Part shown: in pieces, positions 13,501 through 25,076 of the stretch | How positions within the stretch are numbered: position 1 is the first letter of the stretch | Layout of the letters: every line of letters begins with the position of its first letter | NCBI GenBank assembly: GCA_002778195.1 | Contig: PCDI01000004.1 | Coordinates: 2,002,418-2,066,417, forward strand | DNA: 64,000 nucleotides | Direction: 5' to 3' | From: Raffaelea ambrosiae | Taxonomy: Eukaryota > Ascomycota > Sordariomycetes > Ophiostomatales > Ophiostomataceae | Notes under the pieces: model-generated | Told to the model about the DNA's origin: nothing | Database searches by the model: none | What the model saw: the letters and a program-made list of their open reading frames with translations, nothing else | Position numbers and translations under genes: made by a program

Positions 13501-14722
13501 GGACTTGCAGCGCCAATACACAATCGACGACCATTTAGAACGTCACGAGAAGGCGCTTGGCCACTTGCAGACACTAGAAGAGTTTGATAAATTTGTGGCG
13601 TACACGTCCAAGCATCGCCTGCACAGTGTTGCCCTTGGCATGTACCGATACGACCAGCCCCGGTTGCGTGTACTCACAGAGCTCCACGCGAGCTACCTGG
13701 CATCCATGTCCAAGTACCGCGAGGCAGGCGTCATCTACGAGTCCCTCGGACTGTTTCCCGAGGCGCTCAACTGCTACGAATCGGCTGGCGTGTCTTGCTG
13801 GCGGGAGTGTTTGTTCGTGGCCAAAAGCCAGAACCCCCCGCTCTCAGACGAGGCAATGGTAGACGTCGCTTCAAGACTGGCAGACGCCTTATATGAGGCA
13901 AAGGACTACAGTGCCTCTGCGACAGTTCAGCTCGAGCATCTGTCCTCAATCGAGCAGGCTATCCGGTGTCTGTGCAAAGCATATGAATTTGCAGAGGCCA
14001 TGCGGGTGGCCGTCTACCACCATCGGACAGACTTGCTCCAGGCCGGAGTGGACACCGGTCTAGGAGAGGCTCTCTCGTCGTCTACCGAATTGCTCGCCGA
14101 CTGTCGATCTCAGCTGAAGGCTCAGGTGCCACGAATCCTAGAGCTGCGCCAGAAGGCTGCGGAGGACCCTCTCGGGTTCTACGAGGGCGAGCGTCTTGGT
14201 GGCGAGGATATCCCCGACGATGTGTCTGTCGCTGCCAGTTCGCGCTTGAGCACAGGTGCTAGTCTGTTCACACGATACAGCACCGGAACAGCTGCGACTG
14301 GAAGGACTGGTGAAACGGGAGGTAGTCGTGCGTCACAGAAACAGCGAAATCACAAGAAGCGCGAGGAGAAGAAGCGTGCTCGCGGCCGTAAGGGCACGGT
14401 TTACGAGTTGGAGTACCTGGTGAACAGTGTGCGACGTCTGGTGGAGCGTGTTGAGCGAGCTCGTCCCGAGATCACACGCCTCATTATCGGTCTCACTCGG
14501 CGTAACATGTCGGAGCGTGCCCGAGCGATTGAGGCCTTGATGGTCGAGCTGATAGAATCGTGCCAGGCCGCGATCGCCGAAGTATGGAAGCCTGGCGCTC
14601 CGTTGCAGGCGTTGAGCAGCCTCGCAGAGGCTGTCAATGGCAACCAGCAGAATGGCTCGGCCCCTAGCCCGGAAATTGCGCCAGTGATAGCTGCGTTTGA
14701 GAGATTGTCTCTTCTGGGATAA
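10587..14722 (+). CDS. ELP1: Elongator complex subunit 1 (Elp1/Iki3)
   Basis: Scaffold subunit of Elongator, which modifies the wobble uridine of tRNAs (mcm5/ncm5) in the cytoplasm. Exons 10587-10750, 10814-11787, 11845-12639 and 12705-14722 give 1316 residues, close to the usual ~1300-1350. The first ~750 residues have the WD40 beta-propeller style of the family (start MKNLRNIRYDV, then IASWDALSPTPDLPVDRIV). The rest is an alpha-solenoid with family blocks (DMNILYDHKP, YRYDQPRLRVLTELHASYL). Near residues 1190-1215 there is a basic stretch (KQRNHKKREEKKRARGRKG) corresponding to the tRNA-binding region, followed by the conserved dimerisation tail. Introns are 57-65 bp; intron 2 has tandem acceptors 3 nt apart. 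Nothing is broken. Confidence 0.95.
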
Positions 14723-15030
14723 TAAGACGGATATGAGAGTTGAAGCGATTTAGAAGACAATAATTAGTTAGAAAGAGCCAGTAAGATGGCCTCAGCATTA
14801 ATAGGAACGGAGTGAAACGGATTCCTTATTAGCAGGTAACTAGTTGCTCGCTATCTTATCTGCGAACAGTCGGCTCTAGTGTGGAATTCACTTTCACCGC
14901 CTAAATTTTGTGGCAGAAAAAAAGTAAAAGAAAAAAATTATTATGCCATGGCGGGAGGATTTTTTCCAATATTGCTTCGAAGGTTGACGACTCCATTCAA
15001 CCCCATTAGCACACACCACATCCAAACAGA
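14723..15030. other. ELP1-NOP15 intergenic spacer
   Basis: 308 bp serving as ELP1 3' region and NOP15 promoter. It holds A-rich runs near 14918-14940 and no TATA-like box that I would defend. Confidence 0.5.
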
Positions 15031-16240
15031 ATGGCGACAGAATCAGTGAAAGGAAAGGACAAGAAGTCCAAGGCGGCGACCAGCCAGGCGACACCGAGGA
15101 AATCTGTCAGAATATCCGAGTCAGCAGGAAAGCGGAAAGGTTGGTGGCAGCTTTTTGCACAAAAACGTATCCGGATTCCGATGGCAGGCAATTGCTAACG
15201 AAAAGTATCTAGCTACCGAGGATGTCTCTCCCGAATCTGTGAAGAAGAGGAAGCCGGTCGAGAAGGCGGCTGAACTGGAAAAGAAGAAAAAGAAGGCCGA
15301 GAAGAAGGAGAAGAAGTCTGCCGCCAAAGAGGATACCGCTGCGGAGCAAAACGCTGAACAAGACGAGATCGAGGAGGAGGTGGACGACAACACCAGGGCA
15401 CTGGTCAAGGCGATTGACAGTGGTGATGAGGACGAGGACGAGGCCGCCGGCGGTGCATCGATCTTCCAGCCTGGCCAGGACGTCGGCAAAGCGCCTATCA
15501 CACAAGCCAAGAAGAACGGCGAGAAGACCACGAAGCCCAAGAAGAAGGCGATTACGAATGGCGCAAGCCACGACGACAATGACGAGACCGAAGGCGGTGT
15601 CGTCTATGTCGGCCGGATCCCCCACGGTTTCTTTGAGCACGAAATGCGCGCCTACTTCTCCCAATTTGGTGACATCCGCCGCCTGCGCCTGTCGCGCAAC
15701 CGCAAGACCGGCGCCAGCAAGCACTACGCCTTTATCGAGTTCGCCGACCCAGAAGTCGCCGAGATCGTTGCCAAGACTATGGACAACTATCTGCTCTTTG
15801 GCCACATTCTTAAGTGCTCCGTCGTGCCTCCCGAACGTGTGCCAGAGAACCTCTTCAAGGGCGCCAACCGCCGCTTCAAGAAAGTGCCGTGGAACCTCAT
15901 GGCCGGTCGCCAGCTGGGCAAGCCCCTGCCAGAGGCTGCATGGACCGCGAAGATCCGCAGAGAGAACAAGAAGCGGACACGCCGTGCCGAAAAGGTCAAG
16001 GAGGTGATGGGTTATAGCTACGAGCCGGCCATGCTGTCCGTCGACGCGGTCAAGGACATTGCCCCCTCCGCGGAGGAGAACAAGGTGGAGGCAACGGAGC
16101 AGGATAAGGAAGTAGAGCCCGTCCAGAAAGCCATCACAAATGGCAAGGACAAGACAGAGGAGGCCGTGCTCGCGGCAACGGCTGCTCCGGCTGCTTCCAA
16201 GGCCAAAAAGGCCAAGGGAAAGAAGAGCGCCAAGGCGTGA
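15031..16240 (+). CDS. NOP15: Ribosome biogenesis RRM protein Nop15 (NIFK family)
   Basis: Nucleolar RNA-binding factor needed for 60S subunit maturation (pre-rRNA processing near ITS2). Exons 15031-15139 and 15213-16240 give 378 residues. The acceptor TAG at 15210-15212 is chosen because only it keeps the phase; the AG at 15204-15205 does not. The N-terminal third is Lys/Glu-rich; a single RRM spans about residues 166-245 with RNP motifs (VVYVGRIPHG, KHYAFIEF), followed by the family-specific block containing NLFKGANRRFKKVPW. The tail is again Lys/Ala/Glu-rich, as expected for nucleolar proteins. It starts 308 bp after ELP1 ends, in the same direction. Confidence 0.93.
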
Positions 16241-17696
16241 GAGGCAGGAGTGTGAAGCATTTGTGTGGGTTTTGTTTTAGTCAAGTTTCTTTTTACATCA
16301 TTTGGGTAACAAGGCGCAAGTATCTGGGGTTTTCTCCCTCTATCTTTCAGAACCAAATATGTTTCATGTCATGGTCTAGTGCCTGTCTGTGTGTGTGTGT
16401 GTGTCAAGCGTGATATTGCATTTCTCAGGTCTAACACTAACGCGGATGTCTTTCTTTTGTGCGTCGTTGACATGGATGTCTCTCATCTATCATATCATGA
16501 AATGTATGCCCATAGCGAACCCAAAGCGTTCGTGGAAAACAAAATCGAACAAGCTCTGGGATTATAAAGGGTACCATTGACGTCTTTCTCCTTCGTCGTT
16601 TACAAACCGTAAAAACCACCGTGGACAGCAGCCATGGAATCGCTGCATTCAGCAAAACCACCAGAACCCAGATGGGCCTGGTGGCCTGTGGTTAACGAAG
16701 TTGCAGTTTTATGAAGAAGAAAGGAAAGAAAAAGAAGGAGAAATAAAAATGTGAAGAAAAAAAAGCCCCCCCTCAAAATACACCAAGCTAAAAAAGTGGA
16801 CCCACACCAAACTTCGCCCGATACCCATACGAGTAGACTGTCTACTGGCATACTGCAGATACGAAAGGGAGGCAGTCAGCCAGGGAGTAAGTAGCCTGCT
16901 GACCTCGTCTTCACGAATGCCAAGAAATGACTATCTGGTACTTTGGTAGAGTATCTGTAGTAACTCGTGAAGTTTTAAAAAGAGAGCGCAAAGAGAGCAC
17001 AGAAACTGCTCCAGGCAGACCAACAATCGTTGGAATGTGTTGGATTACATAAACATAATCCCAGCATACCAGCATGCCAGCGCCAGCGACCCGCACGCTG
17101 AGGCATGGTGCCGTTCCTGCCCTGGCGCACGCGGCTGCTTACGTGGAGCGGACTGCTTTGGGGGGAAGGTTTGGGGGGTCTTTGTTGGTAGTGGTCCCTG
17201 CTAAGTTGGCAGGAGCGAACGACACAACTGCCACAGATCTTGTTTTATTTTACCTTGCATTAAATCTGCCCAGCTGGGCGGAAAGCAAACATAAGCCTCT
17301 CCTCTTCTCTTTCGCCCCCGTCCCCAAAGTGACGATCGATCACAGCCTCCCCTTTCCACCCCTACGAGTACCATCGCATGCAGCAAACGACGCCGGCACA
17401 GACGACCCAGACGACCCAGACGAAGACGACCCAGACCGAGAGTCCCTGTTCCCCACAGCGAACAGGCCAAGTAAGAGAACTACGCGACAGCACCACTCGC
17501 ACACGCAGGGCGAGCCAATCGCCTGGCCCGCTAAAGCAGAAGCGAACCAATGCAGGTGGGCTGCACTGACAGACGAAGCTCCCACTGCCACTGCCCTTCT
17601 TTGCTCTACCTGTCCTCATTATAAGAATTGCCAATTTTTCTGTACCCTCCATCGCTGCGCAGTTCCCGCGCATCCCCACGAGAGAGACGCGCCGTA
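16241..17696. other. NOP15-RUD3 intergenic region
   Basis: 1.46 kb with a (GT)n run at 16387-16404 and a repeated GACCCAGAC block at 17400-17441. A 207-codon open frame (17074-17697) crosses the repeat and ends at the RUD3 start; its composition looks like leader sequence, so I do not call it a gene. Confidence 0.5.
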
Positions 17697-19945
17697 ATGG
17701 CATCCACCGCACCGTCGCCGCAACTTGCACCACCGAACGAGAGCGTGCCTGCAAACCAAGGAGGTATGTTTTTTGGTCCTGCTGGGTCCTCTTGGTCCCC
17801 TGGGTGTCCCTTTTTGTCGTGATCCGTGATCCGGGCCCCATGTTCCATACTGACTGCTACTCTCGCTCGCCCCCTGTAGGTGCCAAGAAGAAGAACAAGA
17901 AGAAGAAGTCTGCGGCTGCCAAGGCGAATGCTGCTGCTGCCGCTGCCGCCGCTGCTGCTTCAACCGCCACGAAAGAGCCCACGACGCCAATAGAAGAAGC
18001 CTCCTCTGAACCCGATTCGCGGAATGGACCCGTCCATGATGGTTCCGAAGCACCAGACGAAACACCGGATAGTGCACCAGTGGTGAGTCTACGCGGAGAC
18101 CGGGGAGCCGTTGGGAGAGGGAGGAGAGACGTGGAGGTTGAGCATTGTCAGACGAAGAGACGGCATACGGCGCAGTTAAAGTGCACATGGAAAGTGAACC
18201 TGGAATAATAACACTGGATTGCAGAAGGGAAAGCCCGCTGCCAGCGACAGCGAACCGCCTGCCAGTCCGAAAAAGACACCAGTGGCAGCAAACGGAAACG
18301 GGCATGTGCGGCAACCGTCGACCGCGAACGGACACGCGATAAAACCTCAAAAAGTCGACCCAGAAGACACCAGCAACGACGGCGACGACGACGAAGAGGC
18401 TTCGGCAAAGGCCGACGAAGACGGCATATCTACAAAGGAGACACGGCTACCAATAAGGAGTCGGGATAACAACGGCAACAGCAGCGCCATGGCAGCACAA
18501 GACGACCAAACGGAGGAGCTGCGAGCCGAGATAGGCCGGCTGCGGCAACAGGTCGAGCAGCTGCAAAAAGAGCAGGAGTCGCACAAGGAGGAGACAGAGC
18601 AGCTGCGGAACGATCTGGAGGAAAGCGAGGCAGGGCGGGAACAGGCAGAGACGCAGTACGAGAACTTGCTGGGCCGCGTCGAGAAGATCAAGCAAACTCT
18701 CGGAGATCGACTCAAGCGCGACAAGCAGGAGCTGGAGGAAGCCAAGGACCGCATCGACGAGCTCGAAGCCCAGAACGAGGACCTCCGCCAGGGTGGCGGT
18801 GCCGCCGAGGCAGCTGCCGCGACAGCCGAAGCCGAAATACAACGCCTGCAGGCCGAGCTCGGCGCCGCCGAGCGAGAGCAGAATGCCCTCCGCGGGCGGA
18901 CGCAGCTGTCGCAGCAAAACTGGATTCGCGAGAAGGAGGACCTGACGCGGCAGCTGCACCAGGTCAAGGCAGAGCTCGAGTCGACCAGCGGTGCGATGGG
19001 CGAGTGGGAGGTCATTGCCATGGAGGAGCGGTCGGTGCGTGAGAACCTGTCAGAAAAGGCGGCTGACCTCGAGGAGCAGCTCGCGACGGTCCGAGAACAG
19101 CTCGAGCGTGCCAACGAGGAGCGCGATGAACAGTCCCGCGCCGTGGACAGCCTGCAGCGCGCCCTCCAGGAGATCCAGGAGGCCCGCAAGCACGAGTTGC
19201 GTGAAATGGTCGAGTCGACCGAGGCGCAAATTGAGACTGCTAAGAAGCAGGCTCAAGAGGCAGAGGCTGCTGCTGAAAAGGCCACGGCTGAAGTCGAGGG
19301 TCTGCGGCGCGAGATCGAGCGGACGGCGCCGTTTGAGAAGGAGGTCAAGGAGAAGAACCTGCTGATTGGCAAATTGCGCCACGAAAGCATTGTTCTCAAC
19401 GACCACCTCACCAAGGCGCTGCGCTACATCAAGAAGAACAAGCCAGAAGAGAATGTCGACAGGTGAGACAAGACATGCGCAATCCCCCCCCCCCCCAAAA
19501 AAAAAACCAGAGCCGACTCATGTTGAACCAGACATGTATGACGTCGTGGGAAACAACCGATAGTTGTACTAACCTCTTCAAAAACAGACAAGTCGTCACA
19601 AACCACCTGCTGCAGTTCCTGGCGCTCGACCGGTCCGATCCGAAAAAGTTCCAGATTCTGCAGGTCATTGCCGGCGTTCTCAACTGGACAGAAGAGCAGA
19701 AGGAAAAGGCCGGACTCGCACGACCCGGCACGTCCAACAACACTTTGCGTCTGCCATCGTCGCCTTTCCACCGGACGCCGAGCACGCCGTCCTTGACTAC
19801 CGAGTTCTTTTCTGAGCCGACGGCTACCGTGAGCCGCGAATCACTGGCCGACTTGTGGGCGGGCTTCTTGGAGCGCAGCGTAGAAGAGGCAGCATCTGAG
19901 TCGTCTGGCCCACCGTCTCGCAAAGGCAGCTTGCCAAAAGGCTGA
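17697..19945 (+). CDS. RUD3: Golgin Rud3 (GRAB-domain coiled-coil tether)
   Basis: cis-Golgi golgin that binds Arf1-GTP through a C-terminal GRAB domain and tethers vesicles. Exons 17697-17763, 17880-18082, 18225-19462 and 19588-19945 give 621 residues. The N-terminus has a basic patch (AKKKNKKKKS) and an alanine run, followed by an acidic/Ser/Pro linker. A continuous coiled coil of Glu/Gln/Leu/Arg heptads covers about residues 130-465. The GRAB region lies near 465-545, with LRHESIVLNDHLTKALRYI just before the last intron and the continuation RQVVTNHLLQFL after it. The final intron contains a run of C and A and a TACTAAC branch site at 19568-19574. It converges with the membrane-protein gene downstream. 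Confidence 0.92.
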
Positions 19946-20863
19946 TCACGTATGGAACCAGTGATGGAGAGGGGTATATACGCAGTCGGGGAAGAAAATG
20001 GGAGATGGGATCTGCATTATTGACGGCGTCAAATGACTTTTTTTTTGTGATTTGCGAGTCACTCACTTGCCATGAGCCTGGGATATTTTCTTGCGTCGAA
20101 ACTGACCCTGTCCCGCATCGAGACGTGCGGTCTCGGATAGCAAGCAAATCCTGGCGCCCGATCTTTGCGAAAGAATAGCGAGTCTGCAGATACTGGGAGA
20201 ATGCAACCGAAGAGGAAGGGGTTGTGAAGATGGGGATGTGAGTTGAAACGAATTGAGACATATTCTGCGGGAGTTTCGGGCCTTTTTTCTCTCTTTTCTC
20301 TCTTTTTTTTCTATTTTCTCTCTATTCTTTCAATCTATTTTTTCTCTTATTTCTTGCTGCCCCTTCTACATTTGTCTTCTTTGTGTTTTTCTCATGGCAG
20401 GGCCTTTATTTTTTGTCTTTCTATTTACTTCTAGAAGGGGGTTTTCAGCTTTTCATGTGTTAAAAAGGGGGGCATACAAACACCAAACATACCTTTTTGA
20501 TATATGGCCACTTGCAGACCGCAACATACGACAAAACAAAAAGAGCAAAATACATGCTGTGGGCTTCTACTGTATATATAAAACCAGGAAACATAACAAC
20601 GGTCAAAACTAGCCACAAGAGGCTTATTATAACCAATGACCAATGTAGCAAAAGAGAAGAAACATTCAGATCTATCTATTGCAGGAGAGCAAGACGTTAA
20701 TAGAACAAGAAGAAAATGCCAATGTACAAACGCCGCCTCCAATGATGTCTTGAGTCTACACAACACAGCGAATATGCAAGCCGTGTCCCCGGACCACTAG
20801 CAAACCCATGTACAACCTCCCGTATATCTCCATTGTGCTGATCCCCTTCCGTCGTATCCAATA
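19946..20863. other. Convergent 3' intergenic region
   Basis: 918 bp between two convergent genes. It contains a long TTTCTC-rich tract (20280-20360) and AT-rich sequence suitable for 3' ends on both strands; no gene is visible. Confidence 0.5.
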
Positions 20864-22359
20864 CTATGCAGCCTTGACCTTGTCCTCAAAGTCAACTGGC
20901 TGTGCTGGTGACGGCTGCTGCTGTCCAGCGGTCTCTGTCGGTGGTGGTTGTGATGCTACCGACACCGGCATGGGAATCACGCTCTGTGCGTAGGCCTCGG
21001 CATCCCGCTCAATCTGCTGGATGTCGATCCGGTTCTGCAGCGCATCCGTCACGCCTTCAATCACCTCCCGCTCCTCCATCGCCTCGGACACCAGCAGCAC
21101 CTCCCGCCCCCAGTATGCCTGCGTCCGTGCCCGCAGCTCGCTGTCCCGCAGGGCCGTGTTCTTGACAATCGCTCCCGCGTTCATCTTGCTCTTGACCGTG
21201 CCCAGCGTCCGGGTCACCGCCGTCACCCGCGCCGCCAGCGCCGACGGCGACGACGACGACAGCTGCTCCGACGCCGACCCAAACACAATCACGCCCAGCG
21301 GGCCGCCCAGAGAGCCGCGCAAGACCGTCTGCCCCGTCGCCGCGCCGTACAGCACGCTCGCCAGCGCCGCCAACAGCACGCTGCTCGCCAGCCCGCGGCA
21401 CAGGCGCATGCGCCAGTAGAAGAAGTCGATCTCGCCGAGGCGGGTGGCGCGGGCGTTGGCCTGGCGGTCGTAGGTGGCCGTGGCGGCCACGTCGACGAGG
21501 GCCAGCGCCAGCATGGCCACGCTGGCCGGGACGCGGAACCGCCGCACGTGGGCGGCCGCCATGTCGTACGCGAGGTCGTCGGCGGCGGCGGCTTCGGCGG
21601 CACCCGGCGTCCGTGGTGACGGTTGTCGGATGCTTCGGCTGCCCTTACGCCCCAGCACCAGCAACGGAGAGGTCACCAGGGCCACGAGCACGAGGTTGGC
21701 CAGGTGGCCGGCGACCACGTCCGTCAGCGCATAGTACAGATACGCCTGGGGGCTGGTGCTGCCCGGGTTGCTGCTGCTGGCGTCGACGCCGGTGCCGGCA
21801 CAGAACGGGCAGTTGGTCAGGACGGAAGGGCCAAACTGGAGGTAGACGAGGCGGGACTGGAGGCTGGCAAAGCGTTGGCGCAGGGCTTCGTCGGCCGGTG
21901 TCAGGCCGTCGACGCCGCCGTTTTGTTGTTTTCGGAGCCCAGCAAGACGCGTAAAGATGACGTCGGTGGGAATCTGGAGGCGTGACTGCGTGGCAGCAAA
22001 GATGTTCTCGGGCGGTGCCAGCCAGGCGGGCGCAACGGCGTGGGAGCCTGGCAGGAAGCCCGACGAGAGCAGCCAGGCAGCACTGGCCAAGCCAAGGATG
22101 CTCAGGACCACGACCAGCCGTGCGGTGGCCGGTCGTATCTGACTGCGGAACTGCTGCTGGTACTGCTGCTGCTGAGACCGGCCGGCCTCGATCTTGAGTC
22201 GGCGGTAGTAGCCAATGAGGCGTGGCAGAAGCCACGGCCCAAAGAAGATGACCAGCGATTTGATCCTGGGAGCCAGGGTTAGCTCAATGAGCAGAAACAG
22301 AAATCCAAAAGAGAGAGAGAGAGAGAGAGAGAGACATACGTTCCCCACGGGATAGCCAT
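20864..22359 (-). CDS. Uncharacterised fungal multi-pass membrane protein
   Basis: Exons on the minus strand are 22340-22359 and 20864-22265, giving 473 residues; the tiny first exon encodes MAIPWG plus two bases. I prefer it to reading through the intron because it gives MAIPWGTIKSLVIFFGPWLL, a natural N-terminal membrane segment. Hydrophobic segments are seen near residues 8-25, 56-74, 188-212, 252-272 and 297-315, with a CPFC motif at about 159-162 between the second and third. The C-terminal third is soluble and alpha-helical, ending in a Pro/Gln-rich tail. I recognise it as a conserved fungal family but know of no function. The 74-bp intron is mostly a (CT)n microsatellite. Confidence 0.8.
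22311..22334. repeat. (GA)n microsatellite inside an intron
   Basis: About eleven GA units ending next to the donor of the only intron of the membrane-protein gene at 20864-22359. On the coding strand it reads as (CT)n directly after the GTATGT donor, so length variation would change a 74-bp intron. Confidence 0.85.
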
Positions 22360-23647
22360 GGCTGGTGATGCTGTTCGCGATGTCGTGCTGCCTGTAATCC
22401 TGGTCACGTGCAGCCGCCTAAATGTCTTTCTCTCTATTGGGGCTCTGTTTTCAATATCGACGTCTTCTTTTGTTGCCTAAAAGTTCCACGGACATGGCTC
22501 CAGAAGTTGATGGGCCGAATGGTGCCTTTTTGTTTCGTTTTGTCTTGCTTTTCACTTCGTGTTCTTTAGAAGCGCCGTCGCAGCCCCCATGTTGTAATGT
22601 AATACTTTCTACACAGTGCTGGCTCCTTTCTGGCAAACCTGTCTTCTTGCTCCCAGAGGCCGTGGTTGGTCTGTGCGCCTACTGCTTGAGCCAATCACAA
22701 GAGGCGGCTCACCTCTGAGCGCTTCGGTTTCAAACGGCGGCTACGTCGCCACGGAAGTGTGACTCCTGGGAAACGGGTCATGTATAACTGGCTCTCCTTG
22801 ACTGACCGATTTCTTGCTAGCCATTTGACTTCTTTCCAAAGGGTCATTTCTGGCCGTGATGCGTGGTTTGCTGTTCTAGTAGAGTTGTCGGCCTTCGCAC
22901 GTGACCGCGAGCTCTCGGTTTTTATGGGGCTAGTTTGGCGACCAAATAAAAAGAAAATTTATGGAGAGCAAAAAAATTAAGCAAAACACAAACCCTTCAA
23001 CCTACCAAAATAGCAAAAAACCCTCTTCTTCAAACCACTCTTCTCCCCAGACCAGTGACACGCGATGTGGAAGTCGGTGTCTGTTGACACGCAAGGCAAG
23101 CCAATGCGCGTCGATTTAATATACGAGGCTTTTCCGTAGACGCCTGGTTTGTTTCTCTCTTCTTTCTCTCTTGCCTAAAAACACCCTCTCCTTGGATCTG
23201 CGATACAAGGAGAGCCTTCCACCTTCCAACGAGATATCCTCTCCCCCCAAGGATATCCGGCACTTTCGAAGCTTTGCTGGCCCATTTTATGCTCCATGGC
23301 CACCAGAGTCAATATGTTGCCGAGAGTGAACCCAAGTTACTCTGCCAAGAGTCATCTCACGTCGTGTTGCAGGACCTCCCTTCATTGCCTCTTTGGAGAA
23401 CTACTGCGTCAAATGGTTGAGAGACATGTATTTGTCCCTTTCGTTTTCTCATTTTTGTTTCTTCGTTGCTCTTCTGTAGTATCCAACAGTAGAAAAGGGA
23501 GAATGGTGCGCCGTATGGTGATGTTGAAAGACTGTAGGAAAATATGAATCCGCTTGCACCCCAGATGGCTTTCGTAGAACAAGCCCCCAAGAACCCCGGC
23601 TATTCTGTTCCGGGGGGTTTTCCCCCCAATGATGATACACCTCAAGT
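22360..23647. other. Membrane-protein promoter / GET1 3' region
   Basis: 1.29 kb, pyrimidine-rich in parts. CACGTG hexamers occur near 22404 and 22898. No open frame has protein-like composition. Confidence 0.5.
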
Positions 23648-24582
23648 CTATAGCTCCTTTTTGCTTTCCTTCCCGGCAGCTGCCTCTGCGGCGACCGGTG
23701 CCTCCTTTGTCTTTGCTTTCTGCGACTTCTCCTTCCGTGCCGCCCGCCAGTCCAGCACCAGTGCTACGAGCGCCTGGATCGTATCCCGGAGCAGTGAAAG
23801 CACGCCCAGACAGGCCAGCTGCCACGAGGCGATGCTGACGCTGCCGCGCGGCGCTCGTGGGAACGCCAGCAGCCACTCGGCATAGCCGGGGAACCAGCCG
23901 TGCGGCAGCCAGAACATGGGCGTGCGCGCAAACCAGAATGGCAAAAAGTATTGCAGGCCGCGGGTCAGGATGAGGCGGATGACGTTGACGGACGAGTCAA
24001 AGGTTCGGCGGCCGGCGTCAAGGACGTTCTCTGAAAAGAGAGAAGACGTTAGCTATCGTTCAGCCTGTCCTGAGTCTCACCCCCTCCCCCTTGCTCATTG
24101 CTCATTGCTCGTTGCTCATTGCTCATGGCTCATGGCTCTCCTTCCCCTCTTCTTTTTTTCTACCTTTGTGGCTTTCTAAGCTTTTTCTGGGGTTTCTCTG
24201 CTTCCACCTTCGCGTCAAACTTACTCTTCCTCTCGAGCTGCTCGAGCAGCTTGTCGTGCTGCCGCCGTAGCCGCGCCCATTTGGCAAACTCGTCCTGGCT
24301 GCTGGTGGCGTTGAGCTCTTGCCGGATCTTGAGATACTCGGCCTGCAGCTTGCGCTGTTCGGCATATGTGGAGGACCGCTTCTTGACGGTATAGTTGTAT
24401 ATTTTCCATAGCTGCGATGCCAAGGCGAAAGCGTTAGTTAGCAAAAAATGGTCGACCACCAAGACTGGCCCCGACTAAAGAAAAAAAAGACGTACAGCGT
24501 CTGAGATGGTGCTGGCCCCGATCGAGTTGATGATCTGGATCGCCAGCTCGACCAGGAAGATGATCACCATGAGGGAAGGCAT
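23648..24582 (-). CDS. GET1: Get1, ER insertase subunit for tail-anchored proteins
   Basis: With Get2 it forms the ER receptor for the Get3-tail-anchored protein complex. Minus-strand exons 24496-24582, 24225-24411 and 23648-24030 give 218 residues, normal for the WRB/CHD5 family. A first membrane segment occupies residues 4-25 (MVIIFLVELAIQII). The cytosolic coiled coil that contacts Get3 spans about 35-100 (RKLQAEYLKIRQELNATSS). Then come the family signature FWFARTPMFWLPHGWFPGYA and two further membrane segments ending near 190. The donor of intron 2 is a consensus GTAAGT at 24224. The last four residues are KKEL, which fits the cytosolic dilysine KKXX retrieval motif. Intron 2 carries a TTGCTCAT minisatellite. 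Confidence 0.92.
24091..24137. repeat. TTGCTCAT minisatellite in GET1 intron 2
   Basis: About six near-perfect tandem copies of an 8-bp unit (TTGCTCAT, later ATGGCTC) lie within the 194-bp second intron of GET1, away from donor, branch site and acceptor. Confidence 0.85.
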
Positions 24583-25076
24583 GGTGGAGGTGGAATCGAA
24601 AAGAGGTCGCGGTGTTCGGTTCTGTGGCGATTGCGAATGGGGTATGGAAGGGTTTCCTTGTTCCTTACGCCGCCTACGACATGTCGAGCACAGGGCGCTG
24701 CAGTAGGCTTTCGGGGATGGGAAATGTTCGACTCGTAGGAGGAGAGACGTCGATAGCTGGAGTGGGAGGCGGTTGCGAACGACTAAACGGTTCAAGCGGC
24801 GCGGTGCCGTTGCTGGAAGGTCAAAGAAGGAATTCAGGTGCGTGCCTACAAACCCAATTCGTGGGGCGGGACAGATTGCATACTGAATGTCCAGCCAATA
24901 ATTTGCACCAGTAAATTTCTATTTTTTTAATCGTCAAAGCTATGGAGGGGCACCCTGGCTAATTTTTGCACTAAAATACAGCCGCTGTAGAATGACCGCC
25001 AACGCCCACTTATATCGCCCACCGTGTCTATTATGGCGTTCTCGCCATTTTCCTTCGCACAACCACAGCAGCAATC
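24583..25076. promoter_or_regulatory. Divergent promoter, GET1 / PTAR1-like gene
   Basis: 494 bp between divergent start codons. A TTTTTTTAATCG stretch lies near 24921-24933. I see no TATA box with confidence. Confidence 0.5.

Noticed and set aside
17074..17697. 207-codon open frame before RUD3
   Set aside because: It crosses a GACCCAGAC repeat and ends at the RUD3 start; no domain and leader-like composition.
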